From Bacteroidales bacterium (GTDB taxonomy: Bacteria; Bacteroidota; Bacteroidia; Bacteroidales; NBLH01): a stretch of 6,856 bases of DNA. Below the pieces are notes generated by a model. The model searched no databases. It was not told the DNA's origin and saw only the letters and a list, made by a program, of their open reading frames with translations. The position numbers and the translations under genes were made by a program. Location: positions 1 through 6,856 of the forward strand of contig JALSLF010000581.1 in NCBI GenBank assembly GCA_026988445.1. Direction: 5' to 3'. This document shows positions 6,805 through 6,856 of the stretch, one piece after another. The stretch's first letter is position 1. Each line of letters opens with the position of its first letter.

Positions 6805-6856
6805 AAACTATATTTATATTAATCGTTATTTATTAGTTATACGCAAAATGCTGAAA
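6805..6856 (-). promoter_or_regulatory. AT-rich 5' leader without Shine-Dalgarno site
   Basis: The 52 bases upstream of the ATG are almost all A and T, including the stretch TTAATATAAATATAG at 6808-6822, with no AGGAGG-like element at the usual distance. This is normal in Bacteroidota, where an A/T-rich unstructured leader stands in for a ribosome binding site. It carries the in-frame TAG (6808-6810) that fixes the start. A TTTTG at 6844-6848 resembles a Bacteroidota -33 box, but no good TAnnTTTG partner follows, so no promoter is claimed. Confidence 0.5.

Noticed and set aside
6808..6848. A possible Bacteroidota promoter: TTTTG at 6844-6848 with AT-rich bases downstream
   Set aside because: No TAnnTTTG -7 box occurs at about 19-21 bases; the best TAnnTT is at the start codon itself and too far away. 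The true promoter may be outside the window.
6827..6856. A possible tail of an upstream minus-strand gene ending in TAA at 6833-6835 or at 6827-6829
   Set aside because: All three frames stop within a few codons in this AT-rich sequence, and eight to ten codons cannot show which, if any, is coding.
1..6856. A multi-gene system, mobile element, RNA gene or CRISPR array
   Set aside because: A single open frame covers all but 52 bases. I saw no transposase motif, inverted terminal repeats, tRNA-like folding or regularly spaced exact repeats.

Overview
The window is almost entirely one gene. On the minus strand a single reading frame runs from an ATG at 6804 (or the adjacent ATG at 6801) off the left edge at base 1. 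I read all 2,268 codons and found no stop and no frameshift. The 3' end of the gene lies outside the window. The + strand and the other minus frames hold only short antisense or out-of-frame shadows of this gene. The 52 bases right of the start (6805-6856) are an AT-rich leader.

The organism is most likely a member of the Bacteroidota (Flavobacteriia, Bacteroidia or a related uncultured lineage). The evidence is an AT-leaning genome, no Shine-Dalgarno site before the start, a signal peptide ending in an Ala|Gln junction, and a very long Asn/Thr/Gly/Ser-rich mosaic surface protein. This kind of protein is typical of cargo of the type IX secretion system (T9SS). The lineage call is inference from protein style, not from a marker gene.

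Read from the N-terminus, which is right to left on the + strand, the protein has these parts. First come a signal peptide (residues 1-23) and a LamG/concanavalin-type jelly-roll (about 40-267). A beta-sandwich module often found behind such a LamG domain in Bacteroidota follows (about 268-426). Cassette 1 (about 438-1366) then holds a Trp-x5-Trp G8-like cap, a long beta-helix built of degenerate repeats, and a closing module marked by FPLG, YYW and YTAG. Cassette 2 (about 1372-2268) repeats the same order. The window stops just after the second YTAG, where a third cassette or the C-terminal sorting domain would be expected.

The inferred picture is a very large exported adhesin or surface-fibre protein. 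The N-terminal jelly-roll would be the probable ligand-binding head, and the beta-helix cassettes would form a rigid stalk. No enzyme active site, RNA gene, mobile element, CRISPR array, terminator or second gene could be supported. I do not see a new multi-gene system here. What merits a second look is the size and cassette architecture of this one protein.
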